Shown here: positions 18,707 to 26,485 of the stretch, one piece after another
Numbering within the stretch: the stretch's first letter is position 1
Layout of the letters: each line of letters begins with the position of its first letter
Assembly: GCF_027947535.2 (NCBI RefSeq)
Contig: NZ_JAAGKO020000016.1
Span: forward strand, 1-64,000
Length of the DNA: 64,000 nt
From: Streptantibioticus silvisoli
GTDB lineage: Bacteria > Actinomycetota > Actinomycetes > Streptomycetales > Streptomycetaceae
Direction of reading: 5' to 3'
Notes under the pieces: model-generated
What the model was told of the DNA's origin: nothing
Database searches by the model: none
The model's input: only the letters and a program-made list of their open reading frames with translations
Program-made: the position numbers and the translations under genes

Positions 18707-19627
18707 ATGGACGCTGGCTGGCAGGGCTCGCCCGGATCACCGACTGTTTCCTCGATCACGCGCGGTGGCCGGAACACCACCCGAAAGAGATCGTTTCGCC
18801 ACACCTTGCTGACGACGGACGGGGTGCGGATCGCCGCCGCGCACGACGCCGCGGACCCTGCGGGGAGCGCCGGTCCCGACCTGTGCCTGGTGGTCGCGCA
18901 CGGCTTCAGCGGCGCGCTGGAACGCCCCGCGGTCCGCCGCGCGGTGGGCGAGTTCCGGACGTACGGCGGCGTGGTGACGTTCTCCTTCCGCGGCCACGGC
19001 ACCTCCGGCGGGCGTTCGACCGTCGGCGACCTGGAGGTGCTGGACCTGGACGCCGCGGTCGGCTGGGCGCGCCGGCTGGGGTACCGCACGGTGGCGACCG
19101 TCGGCTTCTCCATGGGCGGTTCCGTGGTGCTGCGGCACGCGGCCGGGCGCGACGGGGTCGTCGAACCGGTGGACGCGGTGGTGTCGGTGAGCGCGCCGGC
19201 CCGCTGGTACTACCGCGGCACCGCCGCCATGCGCCGGCTGAACTGGGCGGTGACCCGGCCGGCCGGGCGCCTGGTGTCGCGCTACGGGCTGCGCACGCGG
19301 ATCGTCGGCCGCGACTGGGACCCGGTGCCGCCGTCGCCGGTGCAGTCGGTGCCGTTCATCGCACCGGTGCCGCTGCTGATCGTGCACGGCGACCAGGACC
19401 CGTACTTCCCGCTGGACCACCCGCTGTCGCTGGCCCGCGCGGCCGCCCCCGGCGCGGCCGACCTGTGGGTGGAACGCGGCTTCGGCCACGCGGAGAACGC
19501 CGCCGCCCCCGAGCTGCTGCGCCGGGTCGGCGACTGGGTGCGGGCCCGCACCGCCGCACCGGCCGGACCGGGCGCGTTGCCGTCCCGGCCGCCGGAGGGG
19601 TCATCATGGACCGCGCGGCGGTCCTGA
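18707..19627 (+). CDS. Alpha/beta hydrolase
   Basis: 306-residue alpha/beta-hydrolase fold protein. The nucleophile elbow is GFSMGG (about residue 132), the oxyanion-side HG is in VVAHGFSGAL, an acid is likely in HGDQDPYFP, and the catalytic His in GFGHAEN. Substrate unknown. No signal peptide. An alternative start closer to the fold (after FRHTLLTTDG) cannot be excluded because the first 25 residues are low-complexity. It is followed closely by the MoaD-like gene, suggesting an operon of small metabolic genes. Confidence 0.8.
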   Translation: MDAGWQGSPGSPTVSSITRGGRNTTRKRSFRHTLLTTDGVRIAAAHDAADPAGSAGPDLCLVVAHGFSGALERPAVRRAVGEFRTYGGVVTFSFRGHGTSGGRSTVGDLEVLDLDAAVGWARRLGYRTVATVGFSMGGSVVLRHAAGRDGVVEPVDAVVSVSAPARWYYRGTAAMRRLNWAVTRPAGRLVSRYGLRTRIVGRDWDPVPPSPVQSVPFIAPVPLLIVHGDQDPYFPLDHPLSLARAAAPGAADLWVERGFGHAENAAAPELLRRVGDWVRARTAAPAGPGALPSRPPEGSSWTARRS

Positions 19628-19680
19628 CGGGTCCGCGCGCCGAGCAACCGAAGGACCCAGATCTCGTGGAGGGAGCCGCC

Positions 19681-19965
19681 ATGACGGCCGGCGGAACGGC
19701 GGAGGAGCCCGGCGGGCTGATCCGCTACTGGGCGGCGGCCAGGGCGGAGGCCGGCACCGCGCAGGAGCCGTACCGCGCGCGGACGCTGGCCGGCGCGCTG
19801 ACGGCGGCCCGCGAGCGGCACGCCGACCGGCCGCGGTTCGCCCAGGTGCTGGGCGTCTGCTCCTTCCTGGTCGACGGCGAACCCGTCGGCACCCGTGACC
19901 ACGCGACCGTAACGTTGGCCGAAGGCGGCACCGTCGAGGTGCTCCCGCCGTTCGCCGGAGGGTGA
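19681..19965 (+). CDS. MoaD/ThiS-family sulfur-carrier-like protein
   Basis: 94-residue ubiquitin-fold protein ending PPFAGG; the terminal Gly-Gly is the site adenylated and thiocarboxylated in MoaD and ThiS. It may serve molybdopterin or another sulfur-transfer route; no MoaE, MoeB or ThiG partner is nearby. The ATG at 19681 has GGAGGGAG upstream. Confidence 0.85.
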   Translation: MTAGGTAEEPGGLIRYWAAARAEAGTAQEPYRARTLAGALTAARERHADRPRFAQVLGVCSFLVDGEPVGTRDHATVTLAEGGTVEVLPPFAGG

Positions 19966-19975
19966 GCCCCACCGC

Positions 19976-21112
19976 ATGACGACACCGACCCCGCAGCAGC
20001 CGTACCCCGGCGGCCGCCCGCACGGCACCCGGCCCCCCGAGCAGCCGCCGCAGGCCCCCGGCGCCCAGCCGCACACCTACGACGGTCAGCAGCAGGCGTA
20101 CGGCGCCCAGCAGCAGGCGTACGAGGGCCAGCAGTCCTACGGGGCCCGGCCGCAGGCGTACGGCACGCAGCAGACGTACGAGGGCCGGCCGCAGGCGCAG
20201 GCGTACGACGGGCATCCGCAGGGCCACGGCGCCCGGCCGCCGGCGTACGACGGGCGCCCCCCGCAGGCTTACGGCGCGCAGGCGTACGGGCAGCCGCTGC
20301 CGCCGGCCGGGGAACAGCCCGTGCCGTCGGCGGGGGCACCCGGTCCGGCGGGGCAGGGGGCCGCGCCGGTCTCCGCGCACCGCACCGGTTCGCCGATCAT
20401 CCCGCCGGGGCTCCAGCCCGCGCTGCTGACGGTGGCGCTGTCCGCGCTGACCGCGGGCGGCGCGCTGCTGGGCCGGCCGGCGCTGGCGGTGGCCGCGGTG
20501 CTGCTCCAGGCGGTGACGGCGGCCGGCTGGTTCCGGCTGAACGGCATGTGGCCGGCCCGGCAGGGCATCGCGCTGGCCTTCCTGGCCGGTGTGGTGGCCG
20601 ACGTGGCGCTGCTGATCGCGCCGGCCGACCGCGGTCCCGGCGTGATCATGGGCACCCTCGGGGTGTGGATCCCGTTGATCGTGGTGCAGCAGATGCGGCA
20701 CCACGGCAGTCCCGACGAGCGGCTGTCGTCCCTGACGGCGACCTCGGCCTCGACGCTGCTGGCGGTGCTGGCGGCCGGCCTGCTGGCGCAGGGCGGCCAC
20801 CCGGTCGTCGTCGGCGCGGTCGCGGTCGCGGTGGCCACGCTGGTGCGCTCGGTGCGGCTGCCCGGCCCGGTGTCGGTGGTGGTGTCGCTGCTGGCGGCTG
20901 CGGCGGCCGGCTACGGCACGGTCCACCTGGCGGGCTGGCCGGTGTCCTGGACGGTGGTCGCGGCGGCGGCCGGACTGTGCGCGCTGATCGGCCTGCGGGT
21001 CGCCAGCTACGACTGGCCGTCCCGGTTCGTGCACTTCACCGCCGGTGTCGCCCTGCCGCTGGCCGTGGCCGCGCCGGTGGTGTGGACGACGGCCTGGCTG
21101 CTGGCGAAGTAG
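19976..21112 (+). CDS. Multi-pass membrane protein with QAYG-repeat N-terminus
   Basis: 378 residues. The first 130 or so are a low-complexity cytosolic segment of repeating Tyr/Gln/Gly/Pro/Ala words (QQQAYGAQ, QQAYEGQ, ARPQAYG, EGRPQAYDG), followed by seven or so hydrophobic helices starting about residue 145. Function unknown; such proline/tyrosine-rich tails are common on actinomycete membrane proteins and can mediate weak protein contacts. It starts 10 bp after the MoaD-like gene. Confidence 0.8.
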   Translation: MTTPTPQQPYPGGRPHGTRPPEQPPQAPGAQPHTYDGQQQAYGAQQQAYEGQQSYGARPQAYGTQQTYEGRPQAQAYDGHPQGHGARPPAYDGRPPQAYGAQAYGQPLPPAGEQPVPSAGAPGPAGQGAAPVSAHRTGSPIIPPGLQPALLTVALSALTAGGALLGRPALAVAAVLLQAVTAAGWFRLNGMWPARQGIALAFLAGVVADVALLIAPADRGPGVIMGTLGVWIPLIVVQQMRHHGSPDERLSSLTATSASTLLAVLAAGLLAQGGHPVVVGAVAVAVATLVRSVRLPGPVSVVVSLLAAAAAGYGTVHLAGWPVSWTVVAAAAGLCALIGLRVASYDWPSRFVHFTAGVALPLAVAAPVVWTTAWLLAK

Positions 21113-21308
21113 CCCGGGGCGGCCCCGGCGGCGGTCCGGCCGCGGGGGAGTTCGGTGGACGTCCGGATGCCCGCGCCGCGAGCGGATAGGCTCCCGGCGT
21201 CCGGCCGTCGCCCGCGGTGCCGACCGGGACGCGGCCGGGGACCGCGGCGGGAGCCCGCCCGCGGGCGGGGAAGACCACAGGGAACGCGACAGGGAGACGG
21301 GGGACGGC

Positions 21309-22028
21309 ATGCGGCTGCGCTGGGTCCGGGTACTCGTGGTGCTGGTGGTCGTGCTGGCCGGGCTGTTCGTGGCCGCCGACCGGATCGCGGTCTCCTACGC
21401 GGAGCATCGCGCCGCCCAGCAGATCAAGACGTCGCAGGGGCTGTCCGCCGCGCCGTCGGTGGACATCAAGGGCTTCCCGTTCCTGACCCAGGTGCTCGGC
21501 CGGCGGCTGAACGAGGTCACGGTGACCGCCGACGGCCTGGAGGCCGCCCAGCGCACCGCGGGCGGTTCCACCCGGCTGCGGATCAGCCACCTGTCCGCCG
21601 ACCTGCACGACGTGCGGCTGTCCGGCGACTTCCAGAACTTCGTCGCCGACACCGCCACCGGCTCCGCGCTGGTCAGCTACGCCGACCTGTCGGCCGCCGC
21701 ACCGGTCGGCGCGACCGTGGGCTACGGCGGGACGAACGCGTCCGGGCAGGCCCAGGTCAAGGTCACCTTCGCCGTGCCGGGGATCTCGGCGCTGAAGCGC
21801 AGCGTCACCGCCGGGGTCAGCGTCACCGGCGGCGACGCCGTCCGGCTGAAGGCGGGCAGCATCCCGAAGACCGGCATCCCCTACCTCGACGACCTGATCG
21901 CCAGCAAGGCCGACTTCACCAGCACGCTGTACGGCCTGCCGTCCGGCATCACCCTCGCGTCGGTCCGGACCACGTCGGCCGGCATGGTGTTCACCCTGAC
22001 CGGGCACCACGTGAGCCTCAACAACTGA
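21309..22028 (+). CDS. DUF2993 (LmeA-family) phospholipid-binding exported protein
   Basis: 239 residues. One N-terminal hydrophobic helix (residues 6-24) acts as a signal or anchor, followed by a beta-rich LmeA-type domain beginning IKGFPFLTQVLGRRLNEVTV, the family hallmark. Members bind phospholipid and act in envelope maintenance; in mycobacteria LmeA is needed for mannan elongation. The ATG at 21309 fits with a GGGGGA ribosome site. Confidence 0.85.
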   Translation: MRLRWVRVLVVLVVVLAGLFVAADRIAVSYAEHRAAQQIKTSQGLSAAPSVDIKGFPFLTQVLGRRLNEVTVTADGLEAAQRTAGGSTRLRISHLSADLHDVRLSGDFQNFVADTATGSALVSYADLSAAAPVGATVGYGGTNASGQAQVKVTFAVPGISALKRSVTAGVSVTGGDAVRLKAGSIPKTGIPYLDDLIASKADFTSTLYGLPSGITLASVRTTSAGMVFTLTGHHVSLNN

Positions 22029-22391
22029 TCCGGAGACGGTTTCCCGGGGTCCGCGGCGAGTGCTTCCCGGGGGGTCTTCGGCGGCAGCCTCCGGAGTGTG
22101 CGGCGGGCAGCTCCACGGATCGCGGCGGGCGGCCTCCGGGATCGCGCGGGCGGCCTGCGGTGGCCGCGGCGGCCGGCGGGCCGGGTTCTCCGCCGGGCCG
22201 TTCGCCGCGTTCCACCGCCGCGTTCCGGGGGTTTTCGCAGGTCAGGGCGGTCGCGTCCGGAGGGTGAGACGTCGGTGTCCACCGCTGCGGCCGTTGTGAC
22301 CGGACAGCGCCCGCCCCGCGCCCCTCCCACCAGCGCCGGTGATCGGGCCGTCCGCCATTCGGGCAGTCGTGTCTCAAATCCTGACACACCG
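22029..22391. other. GC-rich gap before the cysA leader
   Basis: About 360 bp with no supported gene. The left part is CGGCGGGCGGCCTCCGG-type degenerate repeats; the right part, less GC-rich, leads into the promoter of the leader peptide. Confidence 0.4.
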
Positions 22392-22421
22392 GTGACACCC
22401 GGGCCGATGCTTCCTTACGAT
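22392..22421 (+). promoter_or_regulatory. Predicted promoter of the cysA leader transcript
   Basis: GTGACA (22392-22397) and TACGAT (22416-22421) are separated by 18 bp, a fair vegetative promoter. The start point would fall about one base before the leader ATG at 22429, so the leader peptide would be translated from a leaderless mRNA. Confidence 0.55.
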
Positions 22422-22428
22422 CGGGTAC

Positions 22429-22509
22429 ATGAAGCGACAGGCGGATCTCACGAAGCGGCGGGCAGTCGATCTGTGCCGCGTGGCCGCCATGCTCTGTCGC
22501 ACGTCCTGA
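22429..22509 (+). CDS. Cysteine-containing leader peptide ahead of cysA
   Basis: 26-codon open reading frame encoding a basic peptide with core RAVDLCRVAAMLCRTS and two cysteines, immediately before the stop. Such short peptides with a DLCRR-like motif are annotated as putative leader peptides before sulfur-assimilation genes across Streptomyces, and related Cys-rich uORFs in actinobacteria are reported to act in cysteine-responsive attenuation. Here 235 bp separate it from cysA, enough for alternative GC-rich hairpins. Inference: slow reading of the Cys codons when cysteine is short raises cysA expression. Confidence 0.82.
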   Translation: MKRQADLTKRRAVDLCRVAAMLCRTS

Positions 22510-22744
22510 AGGAGCGGCTTCCCGGCCCCCGCAGGACCGCGCGCCCGTCGCGCCGTCCACGTTCTCCAAGGGGTTCCGGGGTTCCCCGGGTCCGCGAGGC
22601 TCCCGGCCCGTCCGGCCGGGGCGCGTCCCGCGACCGGCCGCCGCCCCTCCTTCTTTCCGGCACAGCGCGCCACCGCGCCCTGCCCGTGCGTGTGACCGCG
22701 TGCCCGCTCCACTCGCCGAAACTGCCCCGGAGGAGAGACACCAC

Positions 22745-23581
22745 ATGAGCCGCAGCGACGTACTGGTCGATGCCGACTGGGTCCAGGCCCACATCGACGA
22801 CCCGAAGGTCGTCATCGTCGAGGTCGACGAGGACACGTCGGCGTACGAGAAGAACCACATCACGAACGCCGTCCGCATCGACTGGAAGCGCGACCTGCAG
22901 GACCCGGTCCGCCGCGACTTCGTCGACCAGGCCGGCTTCGAGAAGCTGCTGTCGGGCAAGGGCATCGCCAACGACGACACGGTCGTGCTCTACGGCGGCA
23001 ACAACAACTGGTTCGCGGCCTACGCGTACTGGTACTTCAAGCTCTACGGCCACCGCGACGTCCGCCTGCTCGACGGCGGCCGCAAGAAGTGGGAGCTGGA
23101 CTCGCGCGACCTGGTCGAGGCGGTGCCCACGCGCGCCGAGACCCAGTACACCGCGCAGGCCCAGGACACCTCGATCCGTGCCTTCCGCGACGACGCCGTC
23201 AAGGCGATCGGCTCGCTCAACCTGGTCGACGTGCGCTCCCCCGACGAGTTCAGCGGCAAGCTGCTCGCCCCGGCCCACCTGCCGCAGGAGCAGTCGCAGC
23301 GGCCCGGCCACATCCCGACCGCGCGCAACATCCCGTGGTCGAAGTCGGCCAACGACGACGGCACCTTCCGCTCCGACGACGAGCTGAAGGAGATCTACGA
23401 GACGGCCGGCGTCGACCTGTCGAAGGACACCGTCGCCTACTGCCGCATCGGTGAGCGCAGCGCCCACACCTGGTTCGTGCTGCACGAGCTGCTGGGCCAG
23501 CAGAACGTCAAGAACTACGACGGTTCCTGGACCGAGTACGGCTCGCTGGTCGGCGTGCCGATCGAGCTGGGCGCCAACTGA
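22745..23581 (+). CDS. cysA: Thiosulfate sulfurtransferase (two-domain rhodanese) CysA
   Basis: 278-residue rhodanese-like enzyme that moves sulfane sulfur from thiosulfate or mercaptopyruvate to an acceptor. Two rhodanese domains are present; the active Cys is in the second as YCRIGERSAHTWF (CRxGxR loop). The ATG at 22745 follows GGAGAG. The leader peptide upstream and DUF1416 downstream form the usual actinobacterial sulfur-transfer set. Confidence 0.93.
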   Translation: MSRSDVLVDADWVQAHIDDPKVVIVEVDEDTSAYEKNHITNAVRIDWKRDLQDPVRRDFVDQAGFEKLLSGKGIANDDTVVLYGGNNNWFAAYAYWYFKLYGHRDVRLLDGGRKKWELDSRDLVEAVPTRAETQYTAQAQDTSIRAFRDDAVKAIGSLNLVDVRSPDEFSGKLLAPAHLPQEQSQRPGHIPTARNIPWSKSANDDGTFRSDDELKEIYETAGVDLSKDTVAYCRIGERSAHTWFVLHELLGQQNVKNYDGSWTEYGSLVGVPIELGAN

Positions 23582-23603
23582 CGCGTACCCCTCGCGTCAC
23601 CGG

Positions 23604-23633
23604 CCGGGACCGTGCCGCGCGGCACGGTCCCGG
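23604..23633 (+). terminator. 13-bp hairpin between cysA and DUF1416
   Basis: CCGGGACCGTGCC (23604-23616) pairs perfectly with its complement at 23621-23633 over a GCGC loop. It lies in the 103-bp gap and may reduce read-through from cysA. Confidence 0.7.
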
Positions 23634-23684
23634 GCACCGACCCGCGGGGCTCGGCCCCCGACCTTCAAGGCTTAAGGAAGAAAC

Positions 23685-23975
23685 ATGTGTGGAGCGAAGG
23701 CCGGCGGCCCCGAACTCGCGGGCGTCGACGTGGCGAGCGAAACGATCATCCAGGGTTCCCTGACCCGCGACGGTGAGCCGGTCTCCGGCTACGTGCGGCT
23801 GCTCGACGGCGGCGGCGAGTTCACCGCCGAGGTCCCCACCTCGGCGACCGGCCAGTTCCGGTTCTTCGCCGCTCCCGGCACCTGGACGCTGCGCGCGCTG
23901 GTGCCCGGCAGCACGGTCGACCGCACCGTCGTCGCCCAGCGCGGCTCGGCGGCGGACGTCGCGATCGCGGTGTGA
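23685..23975 (+). CDS. DUF1416 protein linked to CysA
   Basis: 96-residue beta-sandwich-like protein of the DUF1416 family, nearly always encoded next to cysA in actinobacteria. It opens MCGAKAGG, a conserved N-terminal Cys; the rest (SGYVRLLDGGGEFTAEVPT...FRFFAAPGTWTLRALVPG) is strand-rich. It may accept or hold sulfur from CysA, but this is inference from gene order. A good ribosome site (AAGGAAG) precedes the ATG. Confidence 0.88.
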   Translation: MCGAKAGGPELAGVDVASETIIQGSLTRDGEPVSGYVRLLDGGGEFTAEVPTSATGQFRFFAAPGTWTLRALVPGSTVDRTVVAQRGSAADVAIAV

Positions 23976-23983
23976 CGCACGGC

Positions 23984-24053
23984 GTACGGGCCGCGCACGG
24001 GCCCGTACGGTCAGCCGGACAGGGCCGCACCCCACCGCTCGGGGCGCGGCCCT
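23984..24053 (+). terminator. Double hairpin after DUF1416
   Basis: Stem GTACGGGCC / GGCCCGTAC (23984-23992 with 24000-24008) is followed by AGGGCCGC / GCGGCCCT (24021-24028 with 24046-24053). The pair ends the cysA-DUF1416 unit. Confidence 0.65.
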
Positions 24054-24088
24054 CGCCGTAGGCGTCGCGGAGTCGTACCGTTGACGAC

Positions 24089-24487
24089 ATGTACACGCGG
24101 CGCAAGCACCGGTACATCGCCATGATGATCGTCTGCGTGACGTTGTTCGTCCTGGCCTGGGGGGTCGTACGGATCTGGTCCGTGCCGGCCGCCGTCGGCA
24201 TGTGCGTCGTGGCGATGGTCATCCCGCCGGTGGCCGCCATCGTCGCCAACCGCCGCGGCCCGGACGACTACTGGTGGGACGAGCCGCACGACGCCTGGCT
24301 CGACGACGAGCCCAAGGACGACTCCTGGCGCCACGACGAGCGCAGCGCCCTGGACCGGGCGGAGAAACGCCGCTCCGAGGAGCGCCGCCGGGCCGATGAG
24401 CTGCGCGCCGATGAGCGCCGCCGGGCCGAGGAACGCTACCGCGACCACCCCTACCGTCCGGGCGACGATTCGGGTTCGGGTTCCTGA
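24089..24487 (+). CDS. DUF3099 small membrane protein
   Basis: 132 residues. Basic start YTRRKHRYIAMM, two hydrophobic helices (about residues 10-30 and 33-52, with VPAAVGMCVVAMVIPPVAAIVANRRG, the DUF3099 hallmark), then a strongly charged tail of Glu/Arg repeats (RRSEERRRADELRADERRRAEERYR) that should form a long helix. Function unknown. A TACCGT-like -10 lies just upstream. Confidence 0.85.
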   Translation: MYTRRKHRYIAMMIVCVTLFVLAWGVVRIWSVPAAVGMCVVAMVIPPVAAIVANRRGPDDYWWDEPHDAWLDDEPKDDSWRHDERSALDRAEKRRSEERRRADELRADERRRAEERYRDHPYRPGDDSGSGS

Positions 24488-24640
24488 AGGCCGGCGCGGG
24501 CCGTTCGCCGACCGGCAGCGCGGCCGTTGCCGGTGACGGCCCGTCGGGCGCCGCCGGGAGGCCGTCCGCTCTCACCGCAACGCCGTCCGCCGCACGCCGC
24601 CTCCTGGACGCCGTCCCTTCGCGCCTCGCCGGAGCGGTCG

Positions 24641-25003
24641 TCAGTACACCAGCGCCTGGGCGCCGTCGGCCATCGCCTCCTGGACGAAGACCTGCGCGCC
24701 GGCGATGCGGACCCCCGGCAGCACGTCGTCGCCGGTGATCTCGCGCCGGGCGGCGCACTGGGTGCACAGGGTGAGGGTGCCGCCGGCCAGGATCGCGTCG
24801 ATGAGGTCGGCGAGCGGCGCGGAGTGCGGCAGGTCGAACTGCGCCGCCCGCCCCGGCAGCGCGAACCACGCGCTCTCACCGGTCAGCCACAACGACACCT
24901 CGACCCCGCTGGCCACGGCGACCGCGGCCACCGTGAACGCCTGCGAACACCGCTCGGGCGCGTCGGCCCCCGCCGTCACCTTGATCACCAGCCGCTTCGT
25001 CAC
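24641..25003 (-). CDS. DsrE-family protein
   Basis: 120-residue DsrE/DsrF-like fold. Cysteines occur in APERCSQAFTV and LTLCTQCAARR; the latter pair is where related sulfur-relay proteins carry their active Cys. It may handle sulfane sulfur, which fits the nearby cysA, but no relay partner is visible. The GTG at 25003 is preferred over a longer Arg/Pro-rich reading frame. Confidence 0.85.
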   Translation of the reverse strand: MTKRLVIKVTAGADAPERCSQAFTVAAVAVASGVEVSLWLTGESAWFALPGRAAQFDLPHSAPLADLIDAILAGGTLTLCTQCAARREITGDDVLPGVRIAGAQVFVQEAMADGAQALVY

Positions 25004-25184
25004 GCGGTCAGCGTACGCCGCGCGGGGCACCGCCCCCGCCGCGTTCCGGCGCCGGCCGGCGGATCGCGGGCCGGTGCGGCGGGCCCCACGCGGCCCGGGC
25101 CCGACTGCCCGCCCGGCCGGGCGGCGCACTAGACTCGGTGCTGGTCCGAGGTCCATCGCCTACCGTCCGCTGAGGAGCACCGAC

Positions 25185-25286
25185 GTGCTTGAGGATTTTT
25201 TCACCACCCTGCTGGTGCTGGTCGCCATCGCGGTCCTGGCCTTCACCGGGCTGTCCGTGAAGAAGCTCTTCCAGGGCCAGCGCTGA
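25185..25286 (+). CDS. 33-residue membrane microprotein upstream of nitrobindin
   Basis: Short gene: acidic start VLEDFF, one hydrophobic helix (TTLLVLVAIAVLAFTGLSV) and a basic end KKLFQGQR, a classic single-pass microprotein. The GTG at 25185 has GAGGAG upstream, and the nitrobindin gene starts 4 bp after its stop, so the two are translated together. Function unknown. Confidence 0.75.
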   Translation: MLEDFFTTLLVLVAIAVLAFTGLSVKKLFQGQR

Positions 25287-25290
25287 CCTC

Positions 25291-25854
25291 ATGATCGAGA
25301 TCCCCTCCGACCTCCACCCGGACCTGCTCCCGATCGCCTTCCTGCTGGGCAACTGGCAGGGCGCCGGCGTGTTCGACTTCCCCGGCGCCGAGAAGTGCAA
25401 CTTCGGCCAGGAGGTCACCTTCACCCACGACGGCCGCCCGTTCCTGGAGTACGCCTCGCACTCCTGGGTCCTGGACGCCGACGGCAAGAAGACGGCGCCC
25501 CTGGAGACCGAGAGCGGCTACTGGCGGATCGACGGCGACCGCAAGATCGAGATCGCGATGGCCCGCGACGGCGGCGTCATCGAGATCTGGTACGGCCAGC
25601 TGGCCGCGGGCAAGCCGCAGATCGACCTGGTCACCGACGCGGTGGCCCGGCTCGGCTCGGCGGAGCCGTACTCCGGCGGCAAGCGGCTGTACGGCTACGT
25701 CAAGAGCGACCTGATGTGGGTCGGCGAGAAGTCGACGCCCGAGGTCGAACTGCGCCCGTACATGTCGGCCCACCTGAAGAAGGTCGTCGACCCGAGCGAG
25801 TGGGCCAAGGACCTCACGGACCTCCCGGACGACGGAATCGCCTTTTTCAAGTAG
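25291..25854 (+). CDS. Nitrobindin-type heme-binding beta-barrel protein
   Basis: 187-residue FABP-like/THAP4 C-domain protein. The family motif GNWQGAG is at residues 20-26, and the proximal heme-ligand His is probably in MSAHLKKV near residue 160. Nitrobindins hold ferric heme and react with NO or peroxynitrite. Normal length. Coupled to the 33-residue membrane microprotein. Confidence 0.88.
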   Translation: MIEIPSDLHPDLLPIAFLLGNWQGAGVFDFPGAEKCNFGQEVTFTHDGRPFLEYASHSWVLDADGKKTAPLETESGYWRIDGDRKIEIAMARDGGVIEIWYGQLAAGKPQIDLVTDAVARLGSAEPYSGGKRLYGYVKSDLMWVGEKSTPEVELRPYMSAHLKKVVDPSEWAKDLTDLPDDGIAFFK

Positions 25855-26002
25855 ACCGGCACCCGGCCCCTCGGCGCTCCGGACGCCCGCCCCCGGACCC
25901 CGTCCCGCCGCTTCCGGGCCCGGACCCCGGCCTCCCCGCCCCGCCGCCCGCGCGACGGTGATCGCCCCGCCGCTTCCGCGACGGCGGGGCGGCCGCGTTC
26001 CC

Positions 26003-26008
26003 TACACT
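26003..26008 (+). promoter_or_regulatory. -10 element giving a leaderless nur mRNA
   Basis: TACACT ends 6 bases before the GTG at 26015, so transcription should start at or next to the start codon. No clear -35 is seen. Confidence 0.5.
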
Positions 26009-26014
26009 TGACCC

Positions 26015-26476
26015 GTGGTGACCACCGAGTGGCAGAAGGACCTGCGTGAGCGCGGTTACCGGCTGACGCCGCAGCGACAGCTGGTGCTGGAGGCTGTGGA
26101 GACGCTGGGGCACGCCACCCCGGACGCCATCCTGGGCGAGGTGCGCCGCACCGCCAGCGGGGTCAACGTCTCCACCGTCTACCGGACGCTGGAGCTGCTG
26201 GAGGAACTCGGCCTGGTCAGCCACGCCCACCTCGGGCACGGCTCGCCCACCTACCACCTCGCCGACCGCCACCACCACATCCACCTGGTCTGCCGGGACT
26301 GCGACAAGGTGCTGGAGGCCGACGTGACGGTGGCCGGCCCGTTCGCCGACCGGCTGCGCGCCGACTTCGGGTTCGAGACCGACGTGCGGCACTTCGCGAT
26401 CTACGGCCGCTGCGCCGACTGCGCCCGCGAAGCCGGCGACGGCACGCCCGGCCCGCCGGGGGAATCCGGGTCGTAG
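26015..26476 (+). CDS. nur: Fur-family metalloregulator, probably Nur (nickel)
   Basis: 153-residue Fur-family repressor. Winged helix with STVYRTLELLEELGLV (residues 52-67), metal motifs HHHIHLVCRDC, and two CxxC pairs (CRDC, CADC) for structural zinc. The sequence closely recalls Streptomyces Nur, the nickel-uptake regulator encoded at this place in S. coelicolor (from memory), rather than Zur or CatR; nickel specificity is inferred. Either of two adjacent GTG codons may be the start. The ygfZ gene follows 9 bp later. Confidence 0.85.
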   Translation: MVTTEWQKDLRERGYRLTPQRQLVLEAVETLGHATPDAILGEVRRTASGVNVSTVYRTLELLEELGLVSHAHLGHGSPTYHLADRHHHIHLVCRDCDKVLEADVTVAGPFADRLRADFGFETDVRHFAIYGRCADCAREAGDGTPGPPGESGS

Positions 26477-26485
26477 GCTTGGGCC

